Of a stretch of 64,000 nucleotides of DNA, positions 9,038 to 17,375 are shown piece after piece (the stretch's first letter is position 1; every line of letters begins with the position of its first letter). Made by a program: the position numbers and the translations under genes. The notes below the pieces were generated by a model. That model was not told the DNA's origin, made no database searches, and saw nothing but the letters and a program-made list of their open reading frames with translations. Source of the DNA: an uncultured Pseudomonadota bacterium (GTDB taxonomy: Bacteria > Myxococcota_A > Bradymonadia > Bradymonadales > GCA-2716585). The DNA lies in contig CAKZKQ010000676.1 in the NCBI GenBank assembly GCA_937123825.1, positions 1 to 64,000 of the forward strand, written 5' to 3'.

Positions 9038-9649
9038 GTGGTTTTGAGCGTATGGACCGTTGATGGGCTGGAGTTTGAGCGTTTTGACGCCGCTTCGGCG
9101 CCGCCGACCACTTTGGTGGGGTGGACGTGGGGTTTGCAGGACTTTTGCGGCGACAACAAGCGGGCAACGTTTCGACTGGAGCATGGCTCGCACAGTGCCC
9201 TTGTGGCGGTTTTTGAGGATGCGCAGGGTGTTTTGCCTGCTGGCAGGTGGTCCTTTGATGCCTCGACGGTCGCTGAGATCCAGCACGATGTCGGGCGAGC
9301 TTGGTTGCAGGGGCAGGGCTGGCGTTTTTCTGGGAGGCCGCTGGGGCTCTTTGATGAGGATGGATGGCGCCGTCAGCGCGGCGTTCACCGCTCAGTTTGG
9401 GTCTTTCAGGGGGTTGGGGGGCGTTTTGCTTCGGGCGTCTTTGAGACCCGGGCGCAGGCCGAGGCCTGGATCCATCGGCACGGTCTGGAGGGCTTGCTGA
9501 CCCGGTATCCGGTGGGGATCTCCGCTCTGGATTGGGCCATCGAGCACGCTGGATTTGAGCCCAAAGCGGACAAACTTCAGAACCCCAGGTTCATTCAGAC
9601 CTTTACCGGCGGCCACGAGCATTACCACTACGACAATGACGGTGGGTAG
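9038..9649 (+). CDS. protein with C-terminal DUF7710-like domain
   Basis: 203 residues from a GTG at 9038, 19 bases after the previous stop; a TTG at 9044 is an alternative. The N-terminal two-thirds is unrecognised (VDGLEFERFDAAS, FRLEHGSHSALVAVF). The last 75 residues read WVFQGVGGRFASGVF, then RAQAEAWIHRHGLEGLLT, YPVGISALDWAIEHAGF, and a C-terminal HEHYHYDND. This is the DUF7710 pattern (short strand, Ala/Trp helix, Leu-Thr-Tyr-Pro, aspartate-tryptophan-alanine, HYHY tail), a small domain of unknown function common in immunity-like clusters. Its stop overlaps a small inverted repeat. Confidence 0.65.
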   Translation: MVLSVWTVDGLEFERFDAASAPPTTLVGWTWGLQDFCGDNKRATFRLEHGSHSALVAVFEDAQGVLPAGRWSFDASTVAEIQHDVGRAWLQGQGWRFSGRPLGLFDEDGWRRQRGVHRSVWVFQGVGGRFASGVFETRAQAEAWIHRHGLEGLLTRYPVGISALDWAIEHAGFEPKADKLQNPRFIQTFTGGHEHYHYDNDGG

Positions 9650-9679
9650 GCCTTGTCTGATGATTGTCAGACAGGGCCT
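9648..9679. repeat. 32-bp inverted-repeat mini-element (CTGTCTGA family)
   Basis: AGGCCTTGTCTGA (9648-9660) and TCAGACAGGGCCT (9667-9679) form a 13-bp inverted repeat with one mismatch around a 6-base loop. The core TGTCTGA is shared with the elements at 28344-28503 and 38845-38884. It begins inside the stop codon of the preceding gene. It could work as a transcription terminator stem, though no T-run follows. Confidence 0.6.
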
Positions 9680-9726
9680 GGGGCGGCGCAGCCGTTGAAT
9701 CCGCCCTCATCAGATGGGGTTTTATC

Positions 9727-10269
9727 ATGACGCCCTCTGTCAAAAGGATCGCCCGGGGGCTCTTTGGACCTGAGCGTGCGCCAGAAGCGATGGCGCTGCT
9801 TGCGCCTTCGGGGTTCAACTTTGCGCGGGCGCACGATGCACACCGCGCTGCGCGGATGGTGCAGTTTTCACAAGGTGACCTTGAGGCCCTGGAGCGTTTG
9901 GTTGGCCTGGAACTCAGGGGTGAGTTGGGTGCGTATTGGCCGTGGTTTGACGCTGCGGAGCGGTACACCGGGCTGCCTCATACGGCGTGGTTTGCGTCGG
10001 TAGTGTCCACCATTGCGCCGCATGCGGTGGCGTTGGGATGGGACCACATCGTGAGCCATTCGACGTTGCGGCTCTACCCATCCAACGGCGCTGGGATTGG
10101 AGACGCGCGGTGTTTTGAGGTCAGCCCATCGCCTCAACCGGGGTGGGTGTGGATTGGCCGTGGTGGGGTTCGGGAGGACCACCGAGATCGGGTGCGCTTT
10201 AAGATCGAAGACGTGGAGCGAGAGGTGGTGCGGTTGATGAACAGGCTTCCTGCGAGCGCAGAGGGGTGA
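9727..10269 (+). CDS. hypothetical protein, 180 aa
   Basis: Soluble 180-residue protein beginning MTPSVKRIARGLFGPER at the ATG 9727; an in-frame extension to 9664 would run back into the inverted repeat and is less likely. It contains ARAHDAHRAARMVQFSQGD, LGAYWPWFDAAERYTG and a basic C-terminal helix. No signal peptide or membrane segment. No family recognised. It sits in the same-strand series of small genes from 8087 to 11423. Confidence 0.6.
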   Translation: MTPSVKRIARGLFGPERAPEAMALLAPSGFNFARAHDAHRAARMVQFSQGDLEALERLVGLELRGELGAYWPWFDAAERYTGLPHTAWFASVVSTIAPHAVALGWDHIVSHSTLRLYPSNGAGIGDARCFEVSPSPQPGWVWIGRGGVREDHRDRVRFKIEDVEREVVRLMNRLPASAEG

Positions 10270-10408
10270 TGCGGGCATTGGGGGGCTGGGTTTTTGGGGT
10301 GGGCGCTGGCAGATTCTGATTTTGAGATTACTTCAGAGCCTGTCTTTTGATGGCGGCTGGTGTTCAAGCCGCCTTTTGTTCACCCAAACCCAGGAATTCA
10401 ACCCACAT

Positions 10409-10861
10409 ATGTTTCACAACACCATCTTCTTTTATCGCGTTGACGAGCGCTTTGGCGCGTTCTCCAATTTTGCCCCCTTTCCGATTGAGATCGAGGGGGT
10501 GGTCTGGCCCACGAGCGAGCACTACTTCCAGGCCCAGAAGTTTGCCGACCCCGCGCTCCAGCGTCAGATAAGAAAGACCCCCTCTCCCATGGAGGCCGCG
10601 CAGATGGGGCGGCGCTTGCCGGGTCTGCGCGAGGACTGGGATCTGGTCAGGGACGAGGTGATGATGGACGCTTTGTGGGCAAAATTTACCCAGCACAAGG
10701 GGCTCAAGCGCCTTTTGCTTGGCACCGATGGGTCCAGGCTCGTCGAGCACACCGCCAACGACAGCTATTGGGCCGACGGGGGTGATGGAACGGGGGCCAA
10801 TCGGTTGGGTGAGTTGTTGATGGAGCTGCGCGATGAGCTGGCCTCCCGAGAGCCATGCTGA
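10409..10861 (+). CDS. NADAR-family (YbiA-like) N-glycosidase
   Basis: 150 residues spanning the whole NADAR domain: FGAFSNFAPFPIEIEGVVWP, TSEHYFQAQKF, a central helix EDWDLVRDEVMMDALWAKF, and the conserved end LVEHTANDSYWADGGDGTG with NRLGELLMELR. Family members hydrolyse N-glycosidic bonds of early riboflavin intermediates (YbiA/COG3236) or remove ADP-ribose from guanine in DNA; which applies here is not decidable. The start at 10409 begins MFHNTIFFYR; the upstream extension to 10322 is not conserved in style. A RibD-type deaminase lies about 2.5 kb downstream. Confidence 0.88.
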   Translation: MFHNTIFFYRVDERFGAFSNFAPFPIEIEGVVWPTSEHYFQAQKFADPALQRQIRKTPSPMEAAQMGRRLPGLREDWDLVRDEVMMDALWAKFTQHKGLKRLLLGTDGSRLVEHTANDSYWADGGDGTGANRLGELLMELRDELASREPC

Positions 10862-10898
10862 AGGCACCTGCGGCGGTGGGGGCGCGGCGTTGATCTTT

Positions 10899-11423
10899 AT
10901 GGTGAACCATAGGTTTGATGCCCGCAGCGGGGATGCGTGGGGGCGTTATGTGGCGTGGTCGGGGCATCGGCACCTGCGCGAGGTGGTGACGACCGATCCG
11001 ATGCTCTGCGCGCCGCTGATTGAAACGCTCACCGCCGAGGATTGGGCGCACAACATCCACCAGGATTACCGCACCCACTTCTTTGGCGACTTCTCCTACC
11101 TGCTTGGCCGCGCTGGTTTTGACGCCGCCCACCACAACCTCCTGGCCGTCATCGAAGAGCCGCGCCGCTGCCCAGCGCTGCCGCCTGGGTTTGAGTTTTG
11201 TGGGTACGATGTCATCGACTCTGACGACGCCATCAGCGTCTTGCTCAACTGTGGTGGCTTTCCGGCGATCTTTTCATCCAACGACCTCAACCCGCTTGGC
11301 TTGATTGATGGGCTGGGGCGAGCTTTGGAGATCGCGGCAGCTTTGCGTCGACAACACGGTGAGGATGCCCATTGCGAGCAATGTCATGTGTGGGGCATCG
11401 CGCGTTACGTGATTGGTTTTTGA
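10899..11423 (+). CDS. hypothetical protein, 174 aa
   Basis: Begins MVNHRFDARSGDAWGRYVAW at ATG 10899; in-frame alternatives are TTG 10890 or 10833, the latter overlapping the NADAR gene by 29 bases. Notable segments are THFFGDFSYLLGRAGFDAAH, FEFCGYDVIDSDDAISVLLN, and a C-terminal HCEQCHVWGIARYVIGF with paired Cys/His that could bind metal. Pattern is of a small cytoplasmic protein. No family recognised. It closes the 8-11.4 kb gene series. Confidence 0.6.
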   Translation: MVNHRFDARSGDAWGRYVAWSGHRHLREVVTTDPMLCAPLIETLTAEDWAHNIHQDYRTHFFGDFSYLLGRAGFDAAHHNLLAVIEEPRRCPALPPGFEFCGYDVIDSDDAISVLLNCGGFPAIFSSNDLNPLGLIDGLGRALEIAAALRRQHGEDAHCEQCHVWGIARYVIGF

Positions 11424-11533
11424 GATTTGTATCTTGCCAGTGTGGCCGTTGGCTTGTCTGCTTTTTTAACGTCATCCCTTAACGAAAACGTGTGTGGGTT
11501 TGTCTGCTCTGTGTCGGCCGACCATGAGGACGC

Positions 11534-11762
11534 ATACCAAAATACAGACGTCCGACTCACTTTGTGACTTTTGGGGCGGCCCTGATGGCGCTATAGGCCA
11601 CAGAACTCGCTCGCAATAGCGCTGCTATGGCTTCGCTCGTCCTGAGGCCTCTAGCATCCATCATTGCTCGCCCCAAACCTGTGGCTTCTTGCCTAAGAGC
11701 TTCGGTCCCTGCCATCCGTTATTGCTCGCCACAAAGCAAGCCTTTCGTCTGCATTTTGGTAT
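11534..11762. repeat. composite MITE-like palindromic element, copy A
   Basis: 229 bp bounded by terminal inverted repeats ATACCAAAATACAGACG (11534-11550) and CGTCTGCATTTTGGTAT (11746-11762), matching 16 of 17. Its ends and its right-hand tail match copy C (35930-36091), while its inside (about 11571-11678) matches the core of copy B (25667-25776). Copy A therefore looks like one unit lying inside another. A central hairpin ATAGC-GCT-GCTAT lies at 11616-11628. It carries no transposase. It fills most of the 400-base gap 11424-11824. Confidence 0.75.
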
Positions 11763-11845
11763 CAGGTTTGGCCGTTGGGGTTCGATGTCGAGGTCTTGAG
11801 TGCCGCGCAGGGCGGTTTGACGATATGAAACGAAAGGTGGGTGTG

Positions 11846-13030
11846 ATGACGGTTTTGGCACGTGTGTTGGTGTTGGTCTTGGTGTGCTCATTGATGACCG
11901 CGTGTGGGGATGCGGACGGCGACAACGACGCCGCGCAGCCTGGTGACATGGTGGATGAGGCGCCCGATGAGGGCTCGGACGATGAGGACGACACCGACGA
12001 CGAACAAGACGAGGATGACGAAGAGGACGAGGACGACGCGGACGACGAGGACGATGAAGAGGACGGGATGGAGGGCGGCGACAGCCCGCCCCCATTGGCG
12101 CTGGAACCGTCACAGGCGCCCATTGAGTTGCCCCAGGGGGCGGAGTTCTATGAGGACGTCTTCTACGGTGACTCCGAGTTGAACACGTTCGACATCATGG
12201 TGCCCGACACCGACGAGCCCACCCCGCTGGTGGTCTACATCCACGGCGGCGGGTTCACCGGCGGCGACAAGCAGTCGGTCTACCCCCGCTACGAAGAAGA
12301 GATCGTGCGCTGGCTTGATGAGGGCATCGCGGTGGCCACGATCAACTACCGCCTCCTGGTCGAAAACGATGACACTGGGGTGATCAAACCCCTTGGCGAC
12401 AGCCGCTATTGTCTGCAGTTCATGCGTTACCACGCCGAGTCCTTGAACATCGACCCCACGCGCGTGGCCCTCTTTGGCGGGTCGGCGGGGGCGGGCACCA
12501 GCTTGTGGCTTGGGGCCAACGATGACATGGCCGACGCCGATGCCGAAGACCCTGTGGAGCGGATGTCGACGCGGGTGTCTGCGGTGGCCATCTTTGCCAC
12601 CCAGGGGACCTACGACATCGTGCGCTGGGAGACGGATGTCTTTGACGAGTTTGGGATCACGCTGGAGCTGCTCTTGATGGTGGCCCCAGAGATGGCCTCG
12701 ACGCTTCAGTCATTCTATGGGCTTGGTGAGCTGAGCCCAGAGGAGACGCTGGAGGCGCTGGAGCGGCCAGATGTGGCGCAGTACCGGGCCTCGGTGGACA
12801 TGTTGTCGCTGCTGGACCCGACCGATCCCCCAGTGCGCATCGAATCCAACGGCACGGATGCTCGCCCCAGTGACATCGGCGGCCTCTACCACCACCCCAA
12901 CCACGGGCGCGAAGTGCGTCAGGCGGCCCTGGACGCAGACGTCGAGGTCTTTGCCAACCTGCCCAGGATCGACATCGTCGATGACGAATTGCCCTCGCTG
13001 GGCGATTTCATGTCGGATCGCCTGCGGTAG
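11846..13030 (+). CDS. lipoprotein alpha/beta-hydrolase (esterase-like)
   Basis: 394 residues. Start at 11846 has AAAGGTGG five bases upstream; ATG 11825 is an alternative. Signal peptide VLARVLVLVLVCSLMTAC ends in a lipobox-like MTAC. A tract of almost only Asp and Glu (about residues 40-75) follows and probably acts as an extended tether. The catalytic domain shows the hormone-sensitive-lipase/carboxylesterase oxyanion motif YIHGGGF (His133) and nucleophile elbow FGGSAGAG (Ser213). Asp in LLDPTDPP and a late His in HHPNHG are candidates for the rest of the triad. It should hydrolyse esters at the cell surface; substrate unknown. Confidence 0.82.
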   Translation: MTVLARVLVLVLVCSLMTACGDADGDNDAAQPGDMVDEAPDEGSDDEDDTDDEQDEDDEEDEDDADDEDDEEDGMEGGDSPPPLALEPSQAPIELPQGAEFYEDVFYGDSELNTFDIMVPDTDEPTPLVVYIHGGGFTGGDKQSVYPRYEEEIVRWLDEGIAVATINYRLLVENDDTGVIKPLGDSRYCLQFMRYHAESLNIDPTRVALFGGSAGAGTSLWLGANDDMADADAEDPVERMSTRVSAVAIFATQGTYDIVRWETDVFDEFGITLELLLMVAPEMASTLQSFYGLGELSPEETLEALERPDVAQYRASVDMLSLLDPTDPPVRIESNGTDARPSDIGGLYHHPNHGREVRQAALDADVEVFANLPRIDIVDDELPSLGDFMSDRLR

Positions 13031-13317
13031 AGCGCGCAAAAGGCCGGCGCGGCCACGGCGTTGGGCCGATTTGCACCGCCGCAGCCGCGAGCTGCCTCAA
13101 ACTCACCCCAAATCCTCCCCCTCCATCCAGACCAAACGCTTCGTTGCCGTGGCCTTGGGAATCTCCCGGGGCCTTTGTGCGTCATCCACAGACTGCGGCG
13201 GTGTTGTGCCGTTGACCACGCACCGCAGGCCGCATCTGATGTGTCCGTTTGCGGCCCCGCGCCTTGGGGCGTTGCCAGCGCTCACAGATGCCGGGTATGT
13301 GTGGTGTGTTGGATGAG

Positions 13318-13761
13318 ATGGAGGCAAGACAGGTGTCTGAAGACGCGTACATGCTCAGAGCGCTGGAGATTTCAAAGAACGCGCTGCCGGCCTGTGTTCC
13401 CAACCCCCCGGTGGGCTGCGTCCTGGTCAAGGACGGCGCCGTGATCGCAGAAGGGTACACCCAGGCCATCGGCGGCAACCACGCCGAGGTCGAGGCGCTG
13501 GGCGCCCACCGTGGGTCCATGGAAGGGGTCACGATGTACGTCACCCTGGAGCCATGCTCTTTTGTAGGCCGAACCCCGTCGTGCGCCCACACCCTGGTCG
13601 GAACAGGCATCAAGCGCGTGGTGGTGGCCATCCTCGACCCAGATGTGCGCAACAACGGCAAAGGCATCCGCGTTCTGGAAGAGGCCGGCATCAAGGTCGA
13701 GGTCGGCCTGTGCAGCGAGCAGGTCCATGACTTTCTGGCGCCCCACCTGGGCAAATCGTAA
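13318..13761 (+). CDS. RibD-type deaminase domain protein (cytidine-deaminase fold), stand-alone
   Basis: 147 residues covering only the N-terminal deaminase half of RibD. The zinc motif is present: NHAEVEAL with the catalytic HAE, and PCSFVGRTPSCAHTL supplying the PCxxxGRTPxC cysteines; PNPPVGCVLVKDG and DPDVRNNGKGI are typical RibD segments. Full RibD deaminates diaminohydroxyphosphoribosylaminopyrimidine and then reduces it. The roughly 200-residue reductase domain is absent here, and the next gene is on the other strand, so this is not a local frameshift. Start at 13318 chosen for GGATGAG; 13288 is possible. Confidence 0.82.
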   Translation: MEARQVSEDAYMLRALEISKNALPACVPNPPVGCVLVKDGAVIAEGYTQAIGGNHAEVEALGAHRGSMEGVTMYVTLEPCSFVGRTPSCAHTLVGTGIKRVVVAILDPDVRNNGKGIRVLEEAGIKVEVGLCSEQVHDFLAPHLGKS

Positions 13762-13776
13762 CGGCGTTGCGGTGGG

Positions 13777-15507
13777 TCACTGCGGCAGGGTGTAGCGCTC
13801 GGGGTAGAGTTCCAGGTCGCCGCGCTTGATGGCGGCTTCGATGGTCTTCTGATGGCGCTTGGCCAAGGGGTGGAGGGTGCACACGGTGGCCATGGCCCCC
13901 TCAGTGCATTTGAGGCGTTTGGTCTCGACCTCCAGGGCCTCTTTCTCCAGCGCTTTGAGGCGCTCTTCAATGCGCGCAGCGGTCGGCAGCAAGCGCTCTT
14001 CCAGGCGAACAATGTGCAACTCCCTGAAGCGCGAGTAGGCTCCATCCTCTTCTTCGTCCGTGACGAGACACTTCGGATAGAGCAGACCAGGCTGGCGCGC
14101 ATCAAAGAAGGCGCGCGCCGCTTCGGGCTGCTCGTCCAGCGTGGGGATGTTGGTCCAGGCCGTGGGCGTCATCTCGATCCTTTTGGTCTCCATGTTGAAC
14201 TTTGCGGTGGAGCGTTGGCCCCGGTGCCAACGCAAACCCTCGCCGTAGTAGATGGACTCTTGTTGCAGGTTGCGCTTGATGAAGAAGTCTCTCAGGGAGC
14301 CTTTGTGGCGCTGCGCGTCCTTGAGGAGCTTGTTGAAGGCGATGTCGCCCTGGGCCTGGGCCGCGGGCTCCTTGAGCATCAATTCGCGCGCTTTAAGCTC
14401 GCGCGCCTTGGCGCCCTTGTAGACCTTGCCGGGCTTGAACGCTTCAATCCGGGTCAACACCCGGCCGCTGAGCGACCCGGTGTTCTGCGCGATGAAGATC
14501 CGCCCTGGGGTGATGGCCGCCTTGGCCCCCTTGGCGTCGGTTTTGAGGGCAAACTTGAACTCGTCGGGGATGTCGAGCCGATAGAGCGGATACCACCCCA
14601 TGTCACCGCCGCGATCCCCGTAGAGCGGATCGTCTGAAAACTCCTTGACCAGGGCCTCAAAGGACTCTCCGGCTTCCAACCGCGCTTTGATCGACGCGAG
14701 GGTCTCTGGCCACTGGTCCATGATGTCGTAGCTGAGCATGATGCGTCTGGCCCGAACCTGGTGCCACTGATGGTGCTCTGTGACGTTCTGAAGCTCCTTC
14801 TTGTCCTTGTTCTCCTTCATCCACGCACGGACCTGCGCCTTGGTGAAGATGTCGCCCGACATGTAGGCGGGCATGGCGCTGAGCTTCTCCAACGCCACCA
14901 CATCGCTCTCTTCGGTGGCGCGAGGGCGCAGCGCTTCGCGGTCGACCTGCGGTTTGGCGGTGGCTGACTGCGCCAAATAGCGGCCGGCGAGCTGAATTTG
15001 GCCGTAGACGCTGCGAAAAGCCTCTTCAGAGCCCCCATAGATGCTCTCGAAGGTGGGTGTCGCCAGTGCTGGTGAAGGGGGATCAGGCTGGGCGTTGATC
15101 TTCTGGACCCAATCGATCTGTTGCTGGAGGGCTATCTTGGCGTTGGCGACCTCCCGGTCAAGCGTGGCTTCATTGACAGACATCCCCTCGGCGCGGGCCT
15201 GCTCTGAGACGATCTGCAAAAGGGCCAGACGCTCAAGGAGGATGAGCTTGGGCTGCATCGGGTTTGGAGCCGCCACAGGCAAAGCCATTTGCCCGCTCGC
15301 GTAGGCCATCGCTCGCCTGAAAACCTCCACCTCCTGCGCCGAGACCTCCCGGCCCTTGTAGCGCATCAATCCCTCAAAGGGAGCCTCCACAGGGCTGGCT
15401 TCGGCGGCCGGTGGGCTCGGCGCGGGCTGAACGACGTTGGACGATGTGCCAGAGCAACCCACCAGGAGGGTGCCCAGCAGGACGGTCAGTATGGGTCTGT
15501 AGGACAT
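13777..15507 (-). CDS. parvulin-type peptidyl-prolyl isomerase lipoprotein (SurA/PrsA-like)
   Basis: 576 residues from ATG 15507 with signal peptide and lipobox LLVGC (MSYRPILTVLLGTLLVGCSG), so membrane-anchored and periplasmic. A SurA-like helical N-terminal part (about 45-240, e.g. VSEQARAEGMSVNEATLDRE) precedes a parvulin rotamase domain at about 252-345: VRARRIMLSYD, LEAGESFEALVKEFSDDP and GGDMGWYPL. A C-terminal helical and Cys-containing region follows. It probably helps fold outer-membrane or secreted proteins, which this region encodes in number. Length is greater than E. coli SurA (about 430). Confidence 0.85.
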   Translation of the reverse strand: MSYRPILTVLLGTLLVGCSGTSSNVVQPAPSPPAAEASPVEAPFEGLMRYKGREVSAQEVEVFRRAMAYASGQMALPVAAPNPMQPKLILLERLALLQIVSEQARAEGMSVNEATLDREVANAKIALQQQIDWVQKINAQPDPPSPALATPTFESIYGGSEEAFRSVYGQIQLAGRYLAQSATAKPQVDREALRPRATEESDVVALEKLSAMPAYMSGDIFTKAQVRAWMKENKDKKELQNVTEHHQWHQVRARRIMLSYDIMDQWPETLASIKARLEAGESFEALVKEFSDDPLYGDRGGDMGWYPLYRLDIPDEFKFALKTDAKGAKAAITPGRIFIAQNTGSLSGRVLTRIEAFKPGKVYKGAKARELKARELMLKEPAAQAQGDIAFNKLLKDAQRHKGSLRDFFIKRNLQQESIYYGEGLRWHRGQRSTAKFNMETKRIEMTPTAWTNIPTLDEQPEAARAFFDARQPGLLYPKCLVTDEEEDGAYSRFRELHIVRLEERLLPTAARIEERLKALEKEALEVETKRLKCTEGAMATVCTLHPLAKRHQKTIEAAIKRGDLELYPERYTLPQ

Positions 15508-15773
15508 GGTGCTCTCTATGTTGGGGCGCATGCGCCAAGGGGCCTGGAGTCGTTGAGGTGTCTGCCTTAAGTGGACGTTCTACCGTCATCGGACGCAGCG
15601 CGGAAGGGGACGTTGCACCACGGCGACACGGAATGTCTGTGTTCCAGGGCGAAGGTGGCCGGAAGGTTTTTGTTCCGTATCGTTTATGCCGTGCTTGATG
15701 CCTGTTTTTGATGCGATATGTGTTCTGCGGCAAAACCCACCATCTGGCAGTGTGTCTGCGTCACTTCGCGGCC

Positions 15774-17219
15774 TCATGCATCAAGCATTGACTCAAGATC
15801 GAGGGGGAAGACCAGCGGGTCGTCGTCTTCGCCGATTTGCCAGTCGATCTCGACCCCTCGATCGTGGAGCCTCTGGAGGGCGCCCAGCCCCTCTTTGGGG
15901 ATGGTTTCGCTGGAGACAGAGAGTTTTTTGAGGTTTGTCAGACGTTCAAAGCCGCTGGCGTCGAGTTCAAACCTGGCAAAGAGGTGAAGTTCTTTGAGCG
16001 TTGTCAGTTGCGTCACCGCGTCAATGTCGGCCTGCTGCTGAGGGTCGGCGTAGAGCGTTTGCAGCTTGTCCAATGCACCCACACACGCCATCAAGGCTTC
16101 CACGCTGTAGATGTTCAAATGCTTCAGGTTGGGCAGCACGGTCAGCGGTTCCAAGGTGCTCAGAGAGAGGCTCTCCAATTCGACGATCTTCAAACCCTGG
16201 AGCATGGTGATGGGTTCAAGGTCCGTGATGGTTGAGCCCAACGCCAGGAGCGCCTGCATTCTGGGCAATTGGGCGACTTCGGCCGGGGAGAGTTGCCCGT
16301 CTGAGCGCAGATGAAAGTGTTTGATGAGCCAATCTTGAGTGTGGTTCCAGGCCCTGGACATGATGCGGTCAAAAAACGCCCGTTGCTGAAGCGCCAGATT
16401 GACCTGAAGGAGCTTTTTCCAATCCTCGCCCAGGCCCGACCACCAACGCTCGATCTCCTCCTGCGAGGGCGGCTCGGTGTCTGTGTCGGGGTCGAGCACA
16501 AAGGGCTGAACGACGGTGTAATTGGGTTGATACTTGCTGGTGGAGTAGAGCCCTTCAACGACGTAGGCCGCCGACGGCCAGCTTGAGCCCTCGACCATGT
16601 GCGTCAGCAGCGCCGGGTCGGTGACGTGAAACTTAAGCACGTAGCTCGGGTACGGGTCGTCCTTGTGGGCGTCGTAAACGGCCCCATCAAAGCCATCAAA
16701 GGTGCCGTGCTCAAACCAGGTCTCCAGTCGGTCATGCCAGTGCGGGTAGTGGGTGTGCGAGAGGACCTCGACCCGGTCGATCAGCTTTTCGGCGGCCTGG
16801 CAAAACCCATCAAAGTCCGGCTCAAAAGACACCCAGCGCTTGTCCCCGATGTGGCCATAGCCCGAGACCTTTTGTCCTTTGAAGAACTGAGGGCTCTGGT
16901 CGTCGGCCCGGAGCGCGTCGTATTCGGCCTGCGAGAGGGGCAACTCCTGGCCGTTCATCAGCGTCAGCAAGGGTTCGAGCTTTTGCTCAAGGGAAGTGGT
17001 GACGAGCGCTTTGGAGGCCGCCTCGTCGTAAGGATAGGCGCGCAGCGGCGCGTTGTAGATGAAGCCTTGTCCGATGTTCTCAAAGTGCTCCAGGATGATG
17101 CGCATCCCGAAGTCAGCGGTGGCGTTGATGCGGTGTTCATCGGGGTGGATGATGTTGACTTCGACGGTGAAGTCGCTCTGACGGCGCTCCAGAATGCGAA
17201 ATTGGACAAGACAGGACAT
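15774..17219 (-). CDS. leucine-rich repeat protein, 481 aa
   Basis: Starts MSCLVQFRILERRQSDFTVE at 17219; the longer frame to 17315 lacks support. The first 300 residues are unrecognised and acidic/aromatic (FKGQKVSGYGHIGDKRWVSF, HTHYPHWHDRLETWFEHG). From about 345 on there are irregular LRRs: LGSTITDLEPITMLQGLKI, LESLSLSTLEPLTVLPNLKH, LKELHLFARFELDASGFERL. No signal peptide, so likely cytoplasmic protein-protein interaction. No enzyme motif seen. Its upstream neighbour at 17376 is a lipoprotein on the same strand, 157 bases away. Confidence 0.7.
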   Translation of the reverse strand: MSCLVQFRILERRQSDFTVEVNIIHPDEHRINATADFGMRIILEHFENIGQGFIYNAPLRAYPYDEAASKALVTTSLEQKLEPLLTLMNGQELPLSQAEYDALRADDQSPQFFKGQKVSGYGHIGDKRWVSFEPDFDGFCQAAEKLIDRVEVLSHTHYPHWHDRLETWFEHGTFDGFDGAVYDAHKDDPYPSYVLKFHVTDPALLTHMVEGSSWPSAAYVVEGLYSTSKYQPNYTVVQPFVLDPDTDTEPPSQEEIERWWSGLGEDWKKLLQVNLALQQRAFFDRIMSRAWNHTQDWLIKHFHLRSDGQLSPAEVAQLPRMQALLALGSTITDLEPITMLQGLKIVELESLSLSTLEPLTVLPNLKHLNIYSVEALMACVGALDKLQTLYADPQQQADIDAVTQLTTLKELHLFARFELDASGFERLTNLKKLSVSSETIPKEGLGALQRLHDRGVEIDWQIGEDDDPLVFPLDLESMLDA

Positions 17220-17375
17220 CGCGGCACCGGGTTGGCGGTGGTTGAGACGGAAGTGACCCAGGCGTTGCGTCAAAAGCTGTCTGATTTTACCGCTCGCCGT
17301 CAACCCGGTGTCCACTGGCAGAACCAGCGGCGCGGGGCTTTGCCGGGGCCGCTGGGTGCATGGGTGGGGGTGGGA

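Noticed and set aside
11534..11762. Small protein encoded in the palindromic element (MASLVLRPLASII... frame)
   Set aside because: The frame arises within the repeat and continues into the esterase gene; copies elsewhere do not keep it open.
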